In this document: one piece after another, positions 45,780-57,959 of the stretch
Layout: every line of letters starts with the position of its first letter
How positions within the stretch are numbered: position 1 is the first letter of the stretch
Origin: Larix kaempferi
Lineage: Eukaryota > Streptophyta > Pinopsida > Pinales > Pinaceae
DNA: 64,000 nucleotides
Assembly: GCA_027924585.1 (NCBI GenBank)
Contig: BSBM01000711.1
Span: 9,435,001-9,499,000, forward strand
Reading direction: 5' to 3'
Notes under the pieces: model-generated
Database searches by the model: none
Told to the model about the DNA's origin: nothing
What the model saw: only the letters and a program-made list of their open reading frames with translations
Made by a program: the position numbers and the translations under genes

Positions 45780-48700
45780 GTTTAATACAGAAAAATATAA
45801 ATATACGAAGTAAAGTCATCAAATTTGAAATTAAATTTATACTTTAATACACACAATACCTATAGATGTGGAGATCTGCTGATCCCCGGTGGGAATGGCT
45901 GATCGTTGCAACATGCAGACACCTGTGCAAACACTACAATATTTAGATTCAATTTGTAAAAATAGTAGTAAAAATATTAAGCAAAATGGGAATGAGAATG
46001 ACAATGATAGTACTTAAAAAACATGATTGCAATTTCTTTAGATTTAAGTTAGATGATTACTAGAGGCCAACAATTACTTCCTTAATAGAGGTAATAGTAT
46101 AGTATCCAATAGTAGGGAGTAGATGATCACATAAACTAATGATTACCTTGTTATGAGAGTTATGTGTGATTTTCTTATATGTTTAAATGTTAATCCAAAT
46201 CTGCCATGATTATACTAGCAATAGAAATATCACCTCAATATTAGTTTTGGATTGAAGTAAGTGTGTTTGTGGTATGCAAGAAGGCAAGTAAAGTTGTAGG
46301 ACAAGATTATGGTATGGATTTAGGCTTGATGGTATAGGTACAACTCAGATCTGATATACATTTTCACCAGCAAGAAATAATTTGTTGTGATTTTTTTTCT
46401 TCAACAATCAAGCTATGATGGAACTCAAAATGAAGTTATATGGTCAAATAGGTAGAGGTCTAGGGTAAAGTGAAGGGTATAGGTCTGAATTATGACTGTT
46501 ATAGCTCTAAAAGTAGGTTGTAACAGTAGTGAGATGGTTTTTTTTAGGATGGAAGTGTGACAAGTATACCAATGTTGTAGGGGAGGTAGACTTAGGAGAT
46601 GAAATGGCAAGGTGATTTAGGTGTAAGCAAAGAGTATTGTGGGTGAATGAGTGATTGATTTGTTGATTGTAGTATCACTATGAATACGTTGTAACAATAG
46701 TAATATAAATTGGATTAGATCCCAAATATACTAATTGAATTAAGATTGTGATATGAGGCACCTGAAAGGTTTATTGGAGGTAGAATCCCGTGTTCTTATT
46801 TTGTTGGTTTTATCCTTCAGAAGTTTCCAAGGTATGCCTTGTTTAAACTATGAATGTGCCATTGTTTTGTTTTTGTTTCTCTTAAGAATATGATATAGTT
46901 AATTCTTTTTCTTAGGTTTACCAATTGTTTCTTCTATTCAAAAACTAGGTTCCACCAACCTACAAATGACATCAATGACTCAAGAATCCACAATAAAACA
47001 CACAGAAATTAGAGCTTTAAATCAATCACCCACAATAACAAGAATAGAGATAAGCACACAAGGGAAATAAGTGCAAGGGGGTATCTTCAACCACAAATTA
47101 AAACACGAACTAGCCTTCACTTAGGGACTAGGATCATAAATAGACAATGAAGAGTTCTCACCTTGTATCAAAGAATGGCCATTTTGAAGAATTTACAAAT
47201 TAGGATTTTTTTTAATTTTGGGGACTCTTCTCTCATCATTGTTCAAGTAAGAATGAAAGATTCTGGAAATTCCTCTTCCATTTCTATAATCATTAGAGGT
47301 ATTAATGGTATAACTACAAAGTTTGAATTTATTGAATATTTTCATATTCTTTGTTCATGTGATACCGAATTTACATAAACCATGGTGAATGTGATGGTCA
47401 AATTGGAAAACGGAGTGTTATAACCCACTTAATTGCTTCATGAAATACATTAGCAATCACACTTAGTGGCATTTATGTGATAAATGGAAATGGATGTGGT
47501 CAAGGAGATCACTTTTAAGTCCTCCTCCTTCAAGTAATCAATGCACACTTGAACTCAGATTATTCTTGAGTGGGAGTTTTAATTTGGTTCAGATGGAAAA
47601 TCTTGGTGCATGTAGGATATATCTGACAATTAATGCCAAGAAAATTCATCATATGGTAAGTTGGGTTGAGCCAAAATTTGGTTTTGGGTGGCTTCATAAT
47701 TTGTAGGGGTGGTGGTGAATGTTGTTGGGTAGTGAAGAGGATGGGAATACTTTTGTTTGGTTTGTTTCTTTGTTAAGGATTGGACTATGACATAATTATT
47801 TTAATTGGCAATGTTGGTTTGTGGATGAAAACTTGAAGTCTTATTTTTTAGGAAATCCTTTTTTGGTTTATTGTCTAGGCGATCTCAATGGATACTTAGG
47901 AAATTTATTTGCAATTTAGGTAATTTCTCTAGGAACCCTTTCTCTTGTACTTTATGTTGGTACTATGGAAGAAAACAACCAACATGATGAGTGTGTTCAT
48001 TGTGGATTTAGATATATTCACAAGTTCTTGAGGTGCTTATTACCAAAGATGAACACCTTACAAGAGGTAATTTTGCATATTAATCAAAGTATATGTATTC
48101 AGCATGAAGCCCAATTGGCTAGGATTTTGCATATGGAAACGAGAATGGAAGCACAAAGTGAAAGGTTAGAGAAGTTGTCTACATATTTAGAAATGCATCA
48201 TAACATTACACTAGGTTTTGATTGAAACTATAAATATTTGATTGACCACCCTATAGTTTCCATAGGTTCAACGAACAATATTCATCCAAAAGACTTTGCA
48301 GTTCAATGTGATCTTGGTGATTATGAATACATAGAATAAGGACAAGTAGCATCATAAATTAAATAAGTTGAAAATGGAGAAACACAAGATGCTTACAATG
48401 AACATGAACACATGTCTAGTCTTCTTAGGTTTTCATCTTTTATAAGATTTCATTTTTGTTTGGATGGATTATATGAATTTATAACTCTCAAGAATTTACA
48501 CAATATGATGAACACAACTGTAAAATCCAGTGTGATAGACATGTTTTGTGAGAATTATTCATTTTGATTTTATTTTTAAATGATGATACTAAAAAAAAAG
48601 GTTACTCAATGCTAACTAATTGGGTCTCAATCTTTTATATATCCATATAAAAATACTTGTTTATGTTAAAAAGAAAAGAACAAGATAAAACGCATAGCTA

Positions 48701-49370
48701 AAATACACATAAAACACAACAAAACAAAAACCACCATACACCACATTATGCAAGTAATGTAGCATGAAACATTTATGTGAAACACAAAAAGACCACCATA
48801 CACCACATTATGCAAGTAATGTAGCATGAAACATTTATGTGAAACAGAAAAAGACCACCATCAACCACCCTTACATAGTGAAACATATCAACAATCACGA
48901 TAGGAGTTGATACATAAGGGTAACGAAAACCTAGTTATGGACTATGTATGATTGTTACAATACTATCTAGCAGTATAGAAACAATGTTAGTAGGTCGTTA
49001 CGCTGAAAATAATGTTTTAATATTAATGGTTAGGCTTACTTATGACTTGGGAGAAGAGGTGAGGTATATAAGAGGTAGGGAGAGGGTAGATCAGTTGTAT
49101 TTAGGTCTATTGTAAACATGAACCAACTGCAAAATACCCTTAGCAATGTCGTCAGGGTTATAGGGAAGGAGTTAGGGAAACATTAGGGTATGTTAATGAT
49201 GTAGGGAGTTAGGCGACGTAGGTGAGGTAGGAAATGGAGCTAGAATATGAGGTAAACTAGGGTTGTAGACTTGGAATTTGTGTGAGAAAGGAAAGAAAGA
49301 TGCAAGAATAGGGATAGATAGATTTAATTATTGAACACAAATTACTCATAAATGGATCTAATTATTCAAA
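45780..49370. other. Intron-like interval of gene H with unclassified repeats
   Basis: About 3.6 kb of AT-rich DNA between two exon-like segments of H. A plus-strand ORF at 47,965-48,225 (86 residues: a CVHCGF start, then a helical, Glu/Gln-rich tail) and a shorter open stretch at 47,163-47,378 hint at an unrelated, decayed insertion, but no termini or known domain could be found. 46,000-47,000 shows nothing. A 62-bp tandem duplication is at 48,731-48,854. Confidence 0.4.
48731..48854. repeat. 62-bp tandem duplication
   Basis: Two near-identical copies starting CCACCATACACCACATTATG at 48,731 and 48,793. No coding potential. Confidence 0.9.
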
Positions 49371-49740
49371 TTAAAGAAGTTACCTTTGTGTATGGTGCTG
49401 CAATCTCCTCTGTTGTTGCCATGGATCCATCTAGGTCGAAGGAACTAGTGTCCTCCCATCGAGACGATGGAGACTCGAACTTGAATAAATGTACATTAAA
49501 ACAAATAAAATCAACAACATGTAATTCAAAGTTAAATATATTAAAAAATGCGATACTGAATTACATACAATAAATACTTGAACATTAAATAAAACAATAG
49601 CTAACATGGTCCATGTATCTCTCCATGGCATGTTGCTGCGTTGGACCATGGAAAGAATTCTCACAGTGAGAACAACAATGTGTCGTTGTTCCTGTTGACC
49701 TAGATGGCCCCTCTTGGGTTCCACTTGTACATGTTCTATC

Positions 49741-50345
49741 TGTTGATATATTGTAACTTCAAAGAATATTATATTTGTACTTTATTATTCCGGAGATGTT
49801 TCATTCCTCCGTGAAGATCTTATTGTATATCCGGAGATGTTTATTCCTCCGTCGGAATGTGGTAACTTGGGTTATTAGACTTCCTTAGTGGGGGTCGGCC
49901 CTGTATGTGTTATATGGGTCAAAGGGTTATTAGACCCACCATGTGGGGGTCGGCCCAGTCAGTTATAATGGGGTATTTAACCTAATGGTTAAATATGAGC
50001 CTACATGTACTTGTGTAAAATACATATCAGAGTAGTGTATAAATAGAGGAGGTGTGTTCCTCATTATACACACTCACTCACTTGAGGATAGCGCACTTGT
50101 GGAGGAGAGGTCTGCTATTGTGGAGGAGGAGATCATGTCTCAGGGTTTCATCTTTGTATATTGCTGGTCATCTATATTGAGGAAGCTTTGCTGGGTTTTC
50201 TACCCCATGAGGGTTTCCCAGGATAAATCTCTGTCTCTTGTGTTTATGCTGTGCTTGTTGTTTCTTCAGTGATCCTGTATATGCTATTATTGTGAAATGG
50301 AATGTAATGCTGCTATTTTCTGTCTTAGAATATTGAATCTTAACA
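49741..50345 (+). repeat. 5' LTR of F
   Basis: 605 bp, TGTTGATATATTG to AATCTTAACA, TATAAATAG at 50,038. U3 holds two hairpin-like CGGAGATGTTT.ATTCCTCCG elements about 38 bp apart. Confidence 0.96.
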
Positions 50346-50357
50346 TGGTATCAGAGC
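50346..50357 (+). other. Primer binding site (initiator Met-tRNA) of F
   Basis: TGGTATCAGAGC directly after the LTR. Confidence 0.96.
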
Positions 50358-53263
50358 TAACCTGAAGGAAGGCAAGGTATGGCACTTACGACACTTGCTT
50401 TACTTATGACAATTTGAAGGTTAGGGTTTTTCATAGAAAAAACCAGTCATCGTGGAACCTTCGCCATAAATCCATTTTGGAGAAGGTTCAGGATCTAAAA
50501 AGTTTACAGGTCGAATATAACATCCCCAGGTACCTTGTCTCCAAAGGGCACCCTCAGATTCGTTGTACTTTGTGAGTTATGATCAGTACAAGTTAGGGTT
50601 TCTGCCTCTTCCAGATCTCAGTCAAAATCAAGTGACCTTGGCAAAAAGGTCATAACTTGGGCTAGGAAGCTCCAAATGAAATTTTGTAAAAATTGACGGG
50701 TAGTACACAGACCGCAATATCTCAGGAAACGTTTTCATAGGCCGAAGGTGAACCAGTGACATGTGTCATGCCGTACAAGTGCGCTCTCCTATTTTATCCC
50801 ATAAACAGGTCACGTTGCGACACTTGTCATAACTCTCTCTCAGAGAGTCCAATTGAGGTCAGAACTGTCAGGATGGAAATATAACAGGTATAGATATCTC
50901 AGGAAAAGTTTTTAGAGGCCGAAGTTCAAACAGTGACACGTGGCATGTCGTACAAGTTTGCTCTCCTGTTTTATCCCATAAACAGGTCACGTTGCGACAC
51001 TTGGCATAAATCTCTCTCAGAAAACCCAATTGAGGTCAGACCTGTCAGGATGGAAAGATGACAGGTCAGGCTACTGCAGAAAAAGTGTTTCAGACCCTGT
51101 GGAGAAAAAATTTCAGAGTTATAGTAGAAACAATCAGGTGCATATTTCTGTCAAAATAGAATAATTTTTGGAGCACCTTTATTCATGGCTTCCGAAATTT
51201 AGGGTTTCAGAGAAAGTTAGAATTTTTGGAATCGGAGTCCACGGCTGAATGCTACTCAGTAAAATCAAAATTTAGAGACCAAGATCGAATTTTTTGGATG
51301 GGTGGAAGACCGGGATTGATCAAATCCCAGTTCAGGATTTTGATCGGAAAGATGGAAAATTAGGGCTTCAGCAAAAGTTGGAATTTTTTAAGTCTGTAAC
51401 CACGGCTGGAAGCTCCTAAGAAATATAAGAGTTTAGAGCCTTGGATCGAACCTTTTGTTTGGGCAGAAGGGTGGGCTTCATCAAACCCTAGTTCGGGATC
51501 CTGTCTAGAAGATCCAGAAGTTTCAAAGGCAATTTTGAGGGGTCAAATTTTGGAAATTCCAAATTGAAGTATGCTAGTTTGATCAGCTCAGCAAGACATA
51601 TTCTTTCATCCATTCAGAAGTGTGAAAGTCAAAGATTGAATTTTTAGCGTTTCTCTAGAGAACCCTAATCAAGCTCCAGATCAATTTTCAGGGGGAGTTG
51701 AGGCTAAGGCCTTACATAAGAAGACTACAAGAAGTCTCAACAGGTATGACTTAAGGAGGCTCAGGTATGTGTTGAAATCTAATTCTTGATTAAGTTCATG
51801 ATGTGTTTGTCTTCATATTATTTATTAGTACAATCTTGATTAATGTTAGAATTGTCTTATCACCCTAGTAACAGTATGGATGCATGTGAATGATCAAAGA
51901 CATTCATTGATTAGGGCTATATGATTGTACTAATGCATTATGATGTTGTGTGAGGTTGATGTTGTCTGCTAACAAGATACAGGTACATCACAAAAGACAA
52001 ATCAGGTTCCATGACCATGAAAACATGAAGACAAAGACTCATCCATAATCTTTGTTCTACTTACGAGGTATGTATGACTTTGTTATATTATGCTTAACCT
52101 ATGAGACATGCAGGTTCTAGCTCAAGATCTCTAAATCATTGAAGAGATTGTTTAGGTATGTTGTACATAACTAAGTAGGTATACTAATCCAGGTATGTTT
52201 CCCATGAATCTTACCTTGTGTTAGGATCCCTTATATAAGTATACTTGGTATGATTGGTTATGCTTATTCATAAAGTTAGTAATCAAGGGATTATGCATAT
52301 TATGTCTTTTATCTTGATTGATGATATGCATGAGTAAAAGAAGACTTCCCTGAAATCTTGAATACTAATATTTATTAACTATAATCATGACTATACATTC
52401 TCAAGATTATTTAGAACTATAATGTTTTGATAACATTTAGAACATACTAATGGGTGTATGTTTGTGTATGAGATCATGAGGATGACACTTGAACATGCAC
52501 AGTGGTACAGAATGAATAGAAGTTCAAAAGACATACAGAAGATCAAGCGGGAGGCAACCACACAAACATAAAAGATAAGTATTTGAGTTGTTATTTGAAA
52601 TAGTAAAGATATTGCCTGTAATAGGTTGTATGCATATTTGTATTCCTATAATATATCATGCTAAGTGTAAATATTCATAGAACATTGAACAGTATACTAC
52701 TAATATGCATATGATTGGTAAGTTGGACAAACATTCCATTGTTGCTTGTCTAGAATGAAACCTCTTTGCTGACATGCTGAGAGTTGTGCACACTCTCGAT
52801 AGTATGTTCTGGTAGAGATGGAAGGCATCTAGATAGCCACTGTATGCATACAGGATATGGGAAAGTGTTGTGCCAAAGTATTGGTCAAGATAGTTGCATA
52901 ACTATGTAAATGATATCTGTATGCATAATAGGTTATCATGTCAATATGATTTGATGATTATGAAGTATTACTAATCATGTACTTAATTTTGATTTGTAGG
53001 AAAGATCATGATGAATGATGAACACTGAACAAGCGATGGATGTTAAACAAAACAAAAACAAAAAAGAGATTTTCAAATCAAACACACTATAGAAGGCTTG
53101 TGGCTAGAAGATTCTCTTAGAAAGAAGAAGAGAATCATGATGAGATGTTTGCTCCAAGTGGCTAGATAAGACCATTCTCTTAATGGTGTAATTAAAGAAG
53201 AAGTGTGAATCAGGTTCTGTATGGGTTCCCAGGATCGATAGTAATTGATGAGAATACATGTGA

Positions 53264-53755
53264 GGATTGCATCATCCTTGAACACAAGTTCTAAAGTGAG
53301 CCGTAGACAAGTGTCTCCGAGAAAGAAGAGGGATTGTATCATCCTTGAACACTTGTTCTAAAGAGAGCCATAGATGTATGTCTTCGAAAATGAAGTCCTT
53401 GGTGGACATGAGAAGATTGGATCATCCCTGGACTTCAGTCCGAAAGAAGAGTCGTAGACGTATGTCTTCGAGAATGAAGTTCTTGGTGAACATGTGAGGG
53501 GATTGGATCATCCCTGGACTTCAGTCCGAAAGAAGAGCCGTAGACGTATGTCTTCGAGAATGAAGTTCTTGGTGAACATGTGAGGGGATTGGATCATCCC
53601 TGGACTTCAGTCCGAAAGAAGAGCCGTAGACGTATGTCTTCGTGAATGAAGTTCTTGGTAAACATGTGAGGGGATTGGATCATCCCTGGACTTCAGTCCG
53701 AAAGAAGAGCCGTAGACGTATGTCTTCGAGAATGAAGTCCTTGGTGGACGGTTGA
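53264..53755 (+). repeat. Tandem array, units of 67-86 bp (four 86-bp copies), element F
   Basis: Starts at 53,264, 53,331, 53,415, 53,501, 53,587 and 53,673. The 86-bp unit opens GATTGGATCATCCCTGGACT and contains CAGTCC and GTAGACGTATGTCTTCG. Confidence 0.93.
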
Positions 53756-54175
53756 GGATTAAGTCATCCTTGGACGTAGTCCTAAATGTATGGTGGAGGA
53801 TTAAGTCATCCTTGGACATGGTCCTAAATGTACAGTGGAGGATTAAGTCATCCTTGGACGTGGTCCTAAATGTACAGTTGAGGATTAAGTCATCCTTGGA
53901 CGTAGTCCTAAATGTACGGTGGAGGATTAAGTCATCCTTGGACGTGGTCCTAAATGTACGGTTGAGGATTAAGTCATCCTTGGATGTGGTCCTAAATGTA
54001 CGGTGGAGGATTAAGTCATCCTTGGACATGGTCCTAAATGTACGGTTGAGGATTGAGTCATCCTTGGACGTGGTCCTAAATCTACGGTTGAGGATTGAGT
54101 CATCCTTGGACGTGGTCCTAAATGTACGGTTGAGGATTGAGTCATCCTTGGACGTGGTCCTAAATGTACGGTTGT
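53756..54175 (+). repeat. Tandem array, 42-bp unit, ten copies, element F
   Basis: Ten units from 53,756 to 54,176. Core GGATTAAGTCATCC, TTGGACGTGGTCC, TAAATGTACGGT. Open frames on both strands here arise only because 42 is divisible by three. Confidence 0.95.
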
Positions 54176-54796
54176 GGATTAAATCATCCTTGGACAGTAA
54201 ATCCAGTAATTCCGAAAGGAAGGATAGTCCTAAATGAATTGAGTGGATTAAATCATCCTTGGACAGTAAATCCAGTAATTCCGAAAGGAAGGATAGTCCA
54301 AAATGAATTGAGTGGATTAAATCATCCTTGGACAGTAAATCCAGTAATTCCGAAAGGAAGGATAGTCCTAAATGAATTGAGTGGATTAAATCATCCTTGG
54401 ACAGTAAATCCAGTAATTCCGAAAGGAAGGATAGTCCTAAATGAATTGAGTGGATTAAATCATCCTTGGACAGTAAATCCAGTAATTCCGAAAGGAAGGA
54501 TAGTCCTAAATGAATTGAGTGGATTAAATCATCCTTGGACAGTAAATCCAGTAATTCCGAAAGGAAGGATAGTCCTAAATGAATTGAATGGATTAAATCA
54601 TCCTTGGACAGTAAATCCAGTAATTCTTAAAGGAAGGATAGTCCTAAATGAATTGAGTGGATTAAATCATCCTTGGACAGTAAATCCAGTAATTCCGAAA
54701 GGAAGGATATTCCTAAATGAATTGAATGGATTAAATCATCCTTGGACAATAAATCCAGTAATTCGAAAGGAAGGATAGCTCTAAATGAGATTGAGT
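54176..54796 (+). repeat. Tandem array, 69-bp unit, nine copies, element F
   Basis: Nine units from 54,176. Core GGATTAAATCATCC, TTGGACAGTAAATCC, GGAAGGATAGTCC. Very uniform, so recently expanded or homogenised. The 204-codon frame through it is a by-product of the 23-codon unit. Confidence 0.95.
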
Positions 54797-55147
54797 GGAC
54801 TAATCATCCTGTAAATAGATTGGGATTGCCTCGTCCCTAGACATGGTGAGATGTCTTAAAGTGATAAGGACTAATCATCCTGTAAATAGATTGGGATTGC
54901 CTCGTCCCTAGACATGGTGAGATGTCTTAAAGTGATAAGGACTGATCATCCTGTAAATAGATTGGGATTGCCTCGTCCCTAGACATGGTGAGATGTCTTA
55001 AAGTGATAAGGACTAATCATGCTGTAAATAGATTGGGATTGCCTCGTCCCTAGACATGGTGAGATGTCTTAAAGTGATAAGGACTAATCATCCTGTAAAT
55101 AGATTGGGATTGCCTCGTCCCTAGACATGGTGAGGTGTCTTAAAGTG
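54797..55147 (+). repeat. Tandem array, 71-bp unit, five copies, element F
   Basis: Starts at 54,797, 54,868, 54,939, 55,010 and 55,081. Core GGACTAATCATCC, GGGATTGCCTCGTCCC and the hairpin AGACATGGTGAGATGTCT. Confidence 0.95.
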
Positions 55148-55199
55148 AGAGGGATTGATCATCCCGTAATTGGATCTTGTGTGTTGCAGGGTATGCTGC

Positions 55200-55690
55200 T
55201 ATTGTGTATACTTGTATTGATGAGGATACTTGTATTGATGATGTGTATACTTGTATTGATGAGGATACTTGTATTAATGATATTTATACTTGTATTGATG
55301 ATGTTGTTGATCGTGATAATCTAGATGACGATGTTGTTGATCGTGATGATCTAGATGATGATGCTGTTGATCATGATGATCTAGATGACGATGCTGCTGA
55401 TCGTGATGATCTAGATGACGATGCTACTGATCGTGATGATCTAGATGATGATGCTGCTGATCATGTGATGAAGATGTTGATGATCATGTGATGACGATGC
55501 TGATGATCGTGTGATGACGATGCTGATGATCATGTGATGACGATGCTGATGATCGTGTGATGATGATGCTGATGATCGTGTGATGACGATGCTGATGATC
55601 GTGTGATGACGATGCTGATGATCGTGATGTTGATGATCGTGTGATGATGATGCTGATGATCGTGAGATGATGATGCTGATGATCGTGAGG
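55200..55690 (+). repeat. Short tandem repeats (about 18-36, 30 and 23 bp units), end of element F
   Basis: Three types in sequence: ACTTGTATTGATGATG units (55,205-55,305), 30-bp GATGATCTAGATGACGATGC units (55,305-55,460), and 23-bp TGATGATCGTGTGATGACG units (55,475-55,690). A non-repeated 190-bp stretch similar to 34,915-35,100 in E then leads to the purine tract. Confidence 0.88.
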
Positions 55691-55910
55691 ATCCAGATGT
55701 TGATGTTGCTATAGTTGTTCCAGTGCTGCAGAAGATAAAGACTCAGTACTGAAGATGTTGATGTTCCAGTATTGAAGATGTTCCAGTAACTGCTTGAGTT
55801 ACTGATGATGTTGAGAAAGCTTCCAATGATTTATAGATGTATCATGTATGATGTTGATGACTCCTTGCTCGTGCAGATGTTGTTATAATATCCTTCTCGT
55901 TAAGGGGGAG

Positions 55911-56515
55911 TGTTGATATATTGTAACTTCAAAGAATATTATATTTGTACTTTATTATTCCGGAGATGTTTCATTCCTCCGTGAAGATCTTATTGTATAT
56001 CCAGAGATGTTTATTCCTTCGTCGGAATGTGGTAACTTGGGTTATTAGACTTCCCTAGTGGGGGTCAGCCCTGTATGTGTTATATGGGTCAAAGGGTTAT
56101 TAGACCCACCATGTGGGGGTCGGCCCAGTCAGTTATAATGGGGTATTTAACCTAATGGTTAAATATGAGCCTACATGTACTTGTGTAAAATACATATCAG
56201 AGTAGTGTATAAATAGAGGAGGTGTGTTCCTCATTATACACACTCACTCACTTGAGGATAGCGCACTTGTGGAGGAGAGGTCTGCTATTGTGGAGGAGGA
56301 GATCATGTCTCAGGGTTTCATCTTTGTATATTGCTGGTCATCTATATTGAGGAAGCTTTGCTGGGTTTTCTACCCCATGAGGGTTTCCCAGGATAAATCT
56401 CTGTCTCTTGTGTTTATGCTGTGCTTGTTGTTTCTTCAGTGATCCTGTATATGCTATTATTGTGAAATGGAATGTAATGCTGCTATTTTCTGTCTTAGAA
56501 TATTGAATCTTAACA
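55911..56515 (+). repeat. 3' LTR of F
   Basis: 605 bp, less than 1% different from 49,741-50,345 by eye (e.g. CCGGAG/CCAGAG, GGTCGG/GGTCAG). Confidence 0.96.
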
Positions 56516-57639
56516 CTATCTTGGTCACCACCCATAGACTGTGCAGCATTGTGTGTCTGATCGTCATCCTCCCAACTAGGTGAAGGCATAGCCACACATG
56601 TGGTATGTCTAAGCAGATGATGTGTGGCACATCTAATAGATTCGTCAATCTCATCTAGGCCGCTACCAAACCCAAGTGGATGAGGAGGGGGTTTTGGCTC
56701 TCACCTTGGTGAAGGTGGTGCTCTAAGTGGGTTGCGGTGGGCCTGAGGTCGATCTTGGGCAGAGCCAAGACTGAAATCATGAAACTCAGTGATGTCAAAA
56801 TAATTTACATGGTATCGTAACTCAAACTCATCCCATAATTTTCTAAGAAAATACTGTGGGACCTCCAAATTGTTGCATGGGGGCCTGTTAAACACCATAA
56901 ACCATCTCTTTCTCCAATTATCTCTCCATGGATAGTAATTACACAAGTCCATGCAAACCTGTCTCTTCCTCAGATATGGAGGTTTCCCTATCCTGGGATC
57001 TATGAATTTGGTGTACAATTGTGCTTTTGTGATGTTGAGGTGTTTAGTTTGTTCTTTTGATATCCCGATGGAATAGTGATCCCTCATTCAAGCCCTATAT
57101 TGGCTCATATTAGTGATCTCACTATGGGAAATGTTAATAGATTCAATGATGTATCTAGGGAAACCTGAGAGGGTTCCATGGCGCTCTTAAAATCATCACT
57201 TAAGCCCCTTAATTGGTTTGAATATTGATGTAATTCATCCTCAGGGTTTTCAAATGGTTCATCATCAGCTTCATTGTTCATTCCAATGTTAATGTTATCG
57301 TCTATTGGTTCAGTTTCATTGGTTTCCTCTAATGGTTGTGGTGTGTTTCTCATTTTGTTAGGTGTAATTTATCTGCAATGAAAATTTGTTGGATTTTAAT
57401 TGATTGTACTTTTTTTTTATTTTAAAATTGTAATGAAAAACAAAAACAAAAACAAAAAAATAATGATTTAGCACCTACTTAGAGGCATTGGAAGCAATGG
57501 AGGTTGGAGGTCGAGATGGAGGTTTAATCGGAAGTGGTTGGATGCTCCAAGCACACTTGCGTGCCTCTAGCTCCACCAATTCCTCACTTGCAGGTTTGTT
57601 AAACAATAACAAACCCGTCGACTGTTTTTTTTAATAAAA

Positions 57640-57780
57640 AACACAGGAGCACGCACATGTGTTTTTTGCGTATGCGTTTACAATGTGTGTGCATGTTTTT
57701 TTGCGTACGCGTTAACAACGCATGCACGTGTCTGTTGACGTGGATATACAGACACGTGTGCATGATTTTAAGAGCATATA
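57640..57780. promoter_or_regulatory. Alternating purine-pyrimidine block with G-boxes and a hairpin, 5' of gene H
   Basis: Two copies of a GTTTTTTTGCGTACGCGTT-like unit, then inverted arms CATGCACGTGTCTGT (57,721-57,735) and its near complement (57,748-57,764, two extra bases) around a 12-base loop. Many CACGTG/ACGT cores. It may be promoter DNA or the subterminal end of a DNA transposon that carries H. Confidence 0.4.
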
Positions 57781-57959
57781 CCCTTTTCTGCTATCCTCAT
57801 CAACTCACCGACATGGAGGCTCGAAATTTCTGAAGCAAGAGGATGTACGTGTGTTTAGAGGCATGTGCACGTGTTTGCTTTTTTTTCTCTCACGCACTAT
57901 CATTGCAACATTTTTTGGTACCATCTTCGTGCGGGTACCCTTAACTTATTCTGATATAA

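Larger units (their letters stand above)
49741..56515 (+). mobile_element. Young non-autonomous copia derivative 'F' (same family as E)
   Basis: LTRs of 605 bp (49,741-50,345 and 55,911-56,515) with about four differences. Target duplication CTATC (49,736-49,740 and 56,516-56,520), perfect. PBS TGGTATCAGAGC at 50,346, purine tract at 55,902. Internal 5.57 kb: a leader homologous to that of E (50,358-53,080), a ~150-bp relic of copia RT, then a chain of tandem arrays up to 55,690. No gag, integrase, RT or RNase H remains, so it must have moved in trans. It interrupts an exon of gene H and is the youngest insertion in the window. Confidence 0.96.
44773..57600 (-). pseudogene. Broken multi-exon gene 'H', unknown family, interrupted by element F
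   Basis: Exon-like open segments on the minus strand join with plausible GT-AG sites. About 57,590-57,470: ELVELEARKCAWSIQPLP. 57,353-56,516 continuing into 49,740-about 49,620: MRNTPQPLEETNETEP, ISKEQTKHLNITKAQLYTKF, YYPWRDNWRKRWFMVF, a Pro-rich bend, CVAMPSPSWEDDDQTHNAA, then CSHCENSFHG...MERYMDH. 49,479-49,384: WEDTSSFDLDGSMATTEEIA. About 45,760-45,157: Pro/Ser/His-rich, ending SPSTSPEDHPIVF. About 45,030-45,000: REERNPFTTYSFSYG. 44,889-44,773: a nuclear-signal-like SSSLKKRKIDFG and the stop. One frameshift (near 57,100) and stops (about 56,700, 45,217 and 44,860) mark a pseudogene. The exon split by F reads through in frame once F and one CTATC are ignored. I do not recognise the product. 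A DNA-transposon accessory gene is possible. Confidence 0.5.

Noticed and set aside
53607-54778. Long open frames on both strands (140, 161 and 204 codons) in element F
   Set aside because: They run through 42- and 69-bp tandem units divisible by three; the openness is a consequence of the repeat, with no domain or start context.
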